From an uncultured Opitutia bacterium (lineage in GTDB: Bacteria; Verrucomicrobiota; Verrucomicrobiia; Opitutales; UBA953): DNA of 60,775 nt. The notes under the pieces are model-generated. The model did not search any database. It was not told where the DNA came from and saw only the letters and a list, made by a program, of their open reading frames with translations. The DNA lies in NCBI GenBank assembly GCA_903855995.1, contig CAIOAN010000007.1, positions 300,001 to 360,775 of the forward strand, given 5' to 3'. Positions within the stretch are counted from its first letter, which is position 1. Each line of letters opens with the position of its first letter. The position numbers and the translations under genes were made by a program. This document shows positions 60,501 to 60,775 of this stretch, piece after piece.

Positions 60501-60775
60501 AGGAGAGGGAGCCAGCGTTGACCGTGCCGTTGGAGATAGCCGCGGTCAGCAGGCCGACCGCCGAGACCGCGCCGCCTGCGACGCCGCCAGTGATGGTGGC
60601 ATCGCTGCCGAAGCGCGTGGCGCCTGCACCCGTGAGCGAGGTCAGGGTGATCGTGCCCGTGAGACCCGTGAAGTTAAGGCTGTTCGCGGTGGCGTTGGCG
60701 TTGGTGACGCCGGCGAGGGTGAGGCCCGTGCCGGAGATCGTGGCGAAACCGGTGCTATCAAGAGCGAGCGTCGCG
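48511..60775 (-). CDS. Giant type V autotransporter with PATR repeats (5' end beyond window)
   Basis: The minus-strand frame is open from the window edge to the TAA at 48511, giving at least 4087 residues. The annotated-looking GTG at 60453 is internal because the same repeat pattern continues upstream of it. The passenger consists of dozens of autotransporter-associated beta-strand repeats (consensus GTLTLSGANTFGGATTINAGTL), predicted to form a very long beta-helix. A linker of about 400 residues with APGNAPGMLSI follows, then a Cys cluster (CRCCDC). The C-terminal autotransporter barrel is about 270 residues (from YSEGFVLVTGSNFHGG to FEVGYRRRF, final Phe). Signal peptide and N-terminus are outside the window. 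No protease or lipase motif was seen in the passenger. Probably a surface adhesin or fibre; partner unknown. Confidence 0.92.
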   Translation of the reverse strand, partial: ATLALDSTGFATISGTGLTLAGVTNANATANSLNFTGLTGTITLTSLTGAGATRFGSDATITGGVAGGAVSAVGLLTAAISNGTVNAGSLSSSSITGGTTSVTGAAGVTTFNGGTLTVGGVATIGTLTAGNANLNGTTSSVGTLNGGTVALGTTTLTVNNGTSSGVISGANGALIKATAGTLTLTGANSFGGATTLSAGILLAGDNGALGSGSITLNGGELASVGATARSFANPLALGGAVTFGDAINSGTLTFGSTTSLGGSIRAITTAVDVTLSGIVSGANGGLTMSGNGSLTLSAANTYTGGTTLNAGSLFAGNNSAFGPGSLTLNAGTLSGIGSTARSFGNALILGGDITLGSTGNVGALTFSGTVDLGSTDRTLTTVADVTFSGAVSGAAGLTKTGNGSLTLSGSSAFTGATTVSTGSLITSGNGQLTSSSGVAVASGTTLTLGGNETLNTLANAGTVTINGILTTGATNYTLGGTVNGNGSLVKSGAGTLTLSSATTFTGGTTVNAGTLILAAAERLADTGSLRVTGGTLDLGGFTERVAGVTITGGSIINGTLNCASFELQAGDISADLIGAGVYATKTTTGTVILSGANTFDGGLILNAGKILAGSNTAFGAGTLCINDPIIASLGSTARTFANDVNIGGDVTFGETGNMGALTFNGLIDLGAAAHTLTVVADVTFTNTVSNGSLVKDGAGTLTLSHANTFAGSTTVNGGTLLTVGDGRLATTSGVTIASGATLSLGGNETLQNISNSGTITLSSATTLTTGSSDYTLGGAIDGQGNLQKIGAGTLTLSATGVFTFTGTTTIDAGTVLYSASNLLSDNSDVTVNTGGVLDLNYFTDTVGTITLSGGSIIHGTLVSSNYELQAGVVSTDINGAANVIKTTSGTVTMAGANSYTGNTTISGGVLRVGNNLAFGTTGELRLNSGKLTGIGAMALTFANNVVINGDFTLGDATDTAALTFTGAVALHNGIRSLTTDSEITFTNTVSSGGLIKNGAGTLTLSGNNTFGGGLKINGGKVLAGSDTAFGTGTLCIVDPTIASVGSTAHTFANAVNIGGDVTFGETGNMGALTFNGLVDLGGGAYALTVVADVTFANTTSNGSLVKDGAGTLTLSHANTFTGSTTILAGTVATVGNGTLASTSGVTVASGAALTLGGDETINTLSNSGSMTLGGILTTGATSYTLGGGIDGTGSLVKTGATTLTLSALTSYTGGTTINGGTLVLSGAGNHLADTGAVTINGATLNLGTTSETIGALVLNSGTVTNGTLSVTSVAVQSGTITAILDGTGSLTKTTTGSLTLSGANSFSGGTTLTDGQILAGDNAAFGTGTLAINGGSLSSTSTAARTFGNTVTVGGDLLLGDLTQNGKLTFTGNIDLGASTRTVSAASAVEFSGIVSGTAGLTKNGNATLTLSGVNTYGGATTVDAGTLVASAGSLGGTSSIAVNGAGTLTAVDYNNSATLGVATGASATISGTNLSLAGVTNAGSVTFSGVTDGITLTSLSGTGTTTFGSDATITTGGIAGGNVTVTGQLTSDISGGTVTAHSLVAASITGGTTSVAADVTLTTLDGGTLTVGGVAAISTLTSGTTHLNGSAANIGTLDGGNISLGSTLLTVNDGNFAGVISGASGSLAKSTSGTLNLSGLNTYGGATTINAGTLVTSAGSLGGTTSITLNKSTTLTAVDYNGAATLSVSSSASATVSGMGLSLADVTNDGTVSFTGSTGVITLTSLSGAGTTNFNSDATISTGSISKGTVTVAGLLTSDISGGMVTAGSLTSTSVTGGTTTITGDAGVTTFDGGSLTIGGIATIGTLTSGTANLNGATASVGILNGGDIALGTTTLTINEGTFAGVISGANGSLVKATAGTLTLSGANSFGGATSIDAGTLATVGNNRLSSTSGVTVATGATLTLGGNETLNTLSNLGTINLNGGTLTTGLNTSTIGGTVTGTGTLIKDGAGTLTMSATGIFSYTGGTTVKAGTLVLGANINLSALVVDGGTLDLGGAVGTASGASLVSGTITNGTLVVNSTDTFAFQQGTVDAIISGTGALVKNTAGTLTLSGANTFTGATSVSAGTLATLGNDRLTSSSGVTVDVGATLNLGGDETLNHLTNNGSVILGGALTTGTDNASGTFAGDFSGTGSLVKAGTGTLTFNAASSYTGGTSITGGTLLLGASDRLADTGNVTVNGGTFDLNIFAETVANVTLISGTISNGTLTATSYDVRNGTISANLDGAAAALTKSTNDTVTLTGVNSFGGVTTINAGTLVTGATSLGGTSAIYVNGATLRAVDTNSTATLNLDAAAHAILSGGSLNLAAVTNEGTLDFTATSVITLASLSGAGTTTFAGDATITARGISHGSVTVAGLLTSDISGGTITTGSLNSTSITGGATTVSGDASVTTLDGGTLTVAGAAAVTTLTSGTANFNGATATVSHLNGGDVALGTTVLTVNDGSFAGTLSGANGSLVKATAGTLMISGMNSFGGGASLNAGLVIAGDDSAFGTGNVTFAGAALSSSGTSARLFANNIILGADLTLGDATTNTGSLTFNGTADLGSVARTLTTNVDTTLAGAVAGTAELIKAGDATLTLTVANTFSGATTINAGTLVAGAGALATTSAISVNNRAVLSAVDYNAGATLAVDTNASATIAGTDLSLAAITNAGTVNFTGLTGTITLAGLGGTGTTNFANHAVIIGGITGGTVNVTGNLTSDISAGTVTVGGNVTADTIAGGTLAFNGSTATVNHLLGGDIALGGAALSVADGTSTGAITGTGSLTKTGAGTLLLNGANTFSGTTTVAGGTLNTSSGSLAGTSDIFINATATLGAVDAKTNANLTVEATGTGNFSGAGLMVGTVVNNGTLNYTANSGLITLFSLGGTGTTNFSSDASIGGGITDGIVHVAGSLNSTISGGLVSTSSINTSTITGGEVSITGANTSVGGTNTVGGGIVRLGNDAALAAGGLLVTNSATFTSTDATSHTISSDVTLSGDITIGQSSYMGALNFTGAVTLAAGSRTVTTVADASFSGGITGTGGLTKDGLGTLTLAGTNTFTGTADVAAGMLVTSGNDVLTSTGGVSIASGAKLQLGGNETLSTINNSGTLQIDATLTTAISSGSSTIGGLVSGNGSLVKTGAGTLVITGANTYSGGTTINAGTLQVGDTAALGTAAVSLNGGVLAAATSAGISLANAITLGGDVSLGDATNAGAITLSGNVDLGGNHTITTAANATLTGTVSNGSLTKDGAATLTLAGTNTYTGATVVNAGTLATGTSTSLAHTTSVTIAAGATLKLNSAETLDALTSSGSILLNNGSLTTGGDNASNTLGGTIDGTGALVKMGTGTLTLAGTNTFAGTTTLSAGTLDLTGDHALGTSAVTVNGGTLIANANLGNAVTVTLGVLKGSGTLGATSIASGAMLAPGNSPGLINTASLTLTGGSIIEWQVYDATAAGTSKVASALVTGMAYDSLVVTGALDLSGASKANPVTVRIVSLAHPTDLTPGNAVGFDPMKLNYFKFAQVGSLVTGSTPLVDLFGYDVTRFTDSTGGTSDPTRWAMSYEGGALWLTASPQILSFGILAPGNAPGMLSIVDINLTSRGTFEISKLPQIGGYYNDTVEFTGKANLNPSVGSEIAIARYTPTGELPDYGRRFVLFKGVGTPTTDPKLVSTYFINPAPSSVINLDADARYLVVAPAAVDVGATASAYDGLIHNADGLVHRPNEYAVYLVRGASGYVRPGVGSGLTGYIQEKALTLSGQPLELGGTVYIPGALDPLVARLMTIGDPALTPVMRGLEPASFAAIPGTLALAQRASADSLNRELAHHHPDNSELCRCCDCYQPYSEGFVLVTGSNFHGGTGAGSADFSNNAGGAMGGLMKKISREAVIGFSLGYDTNKGTLSTGGTITGNTTHATAFLSTMLGDKKDSPYLNVGASVGKSDNKTARTTFMGTERAAPTAQSFGGFARLGVNYETKSGFDFSPYAGLDYVHVKGSAFNETGDITALNVQAYSYDSARATAGTSLGWQSITEDRTLKFSVDFEAFSELGGGRTADFNTSFGSNPSFLTHGIASHGSGFRIAPSFIYQPDATSSYYLTLSLEKAGATKTEGFEVGYRRRF
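49345..49362 (-). other. CRCCDC cysteine cluster next to the autotransporter barrel
   Basis: Six codons give C-R-C-C-D-C, preceded by AHHHPDNSEL and followed by YQPYSEG at the start of the barrel. I saw no other Cys in the repeat region, so the cluster stands out. With the preceding His run it could bind metal or form disulfides. Confidence 0.75.
50600..60775 (-). repeat. PATR repeat region of the autotransporter passenger
   Basis: Short beta-strand repeats are organised in larger blocks. One block recurs exactly in phase 1233 bp (411 codons) apart, 57568 versus 58801 at equivalent points, with about 80-90 percent DNA identity by eye over at least 500 bp. Another block, coding LTSDISGGTVTAGSL and a following DGGTLTVGG, recurs near 52.7, 53.7, 55.5, 56.2 and 60.5 kb. 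Codon use stays like that of neighbouring genes, so this is native amplification rather than a foreign insertion. Confidence 0.8.

Overview
The window is high-GC bacterial DNA that reads as a Verrucomicrobiota chromosome, most likely class Opitutia (Opitutaceae-like). The main reasons are a giant Verru_Chthon cassette protein A-like pseudopilin, a chlamydia-like class I ribonucleotide reductase pair (PVC superphylum), a GntR-type winged helix fused to a LacI-like sensor, and very large autotransporters. This placement is inference from gene content. No rRNA or tRNA gene was seen.

Left part (1-23 kb): a cut BrkB-family membrane protein gene (-); nrdB and nrdA (+) behind a tandem NrdR-box pair; pgl (+); a secreted protein behind a 1973-residue Verru_Chthon A-like protein (-). 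Divergent from these is a tightly packed + operon exbB-exbD-M42 aminopeptidase-yggU-xseB-dxs. Facing it is a - operon ppaC-rnr-outer membrane protein, in which ppaC and rnr overlap by 4 bases.

Middle (23-30 kb): an Old Yellow Enzyme (+); a REP-associated tyrosine transposase (RAYT, +) bracketed by REP palindromes; complex I genes nuoG-nuoH-nuoI (-); and a GntR/LacI-type regulator (+).

Right part (30-60.8 kb): a two-partner secretion operon made of a TpsB transporter and a 5245-residue TpsA exoprotein with MBG/YDG-type repeats (+). It converges on a type V autotransporter of at least 4087 residues (-) whose 5' end lies beyond the window. About 28 kb of the 60.8 kb encodes these two giant surface proteins.

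A family of about 25 short palindromes is scattered between genes. Each has a 5' GTAG(GG) head followed by a hairpin. The stem sequences differ from copy to copy but stay self-complementary. At seven genes the head lies within a few bases of a stop codon or supplies it, always in the same orientation as the gene. Together with the RAYT this looks like a complete REP/RAYT system and is the most interesting feature here. Other points of note are a Leu at the tyrosyl-radical position of NrdB, three ATP-cone-like units in NrdA, a telomere-like G-quadruplex motif before the Old Yellow Enzyme gene, in-phase 531-bp super-repeats in tpsA, and a Cys cluster beside the autotransporter barrel.
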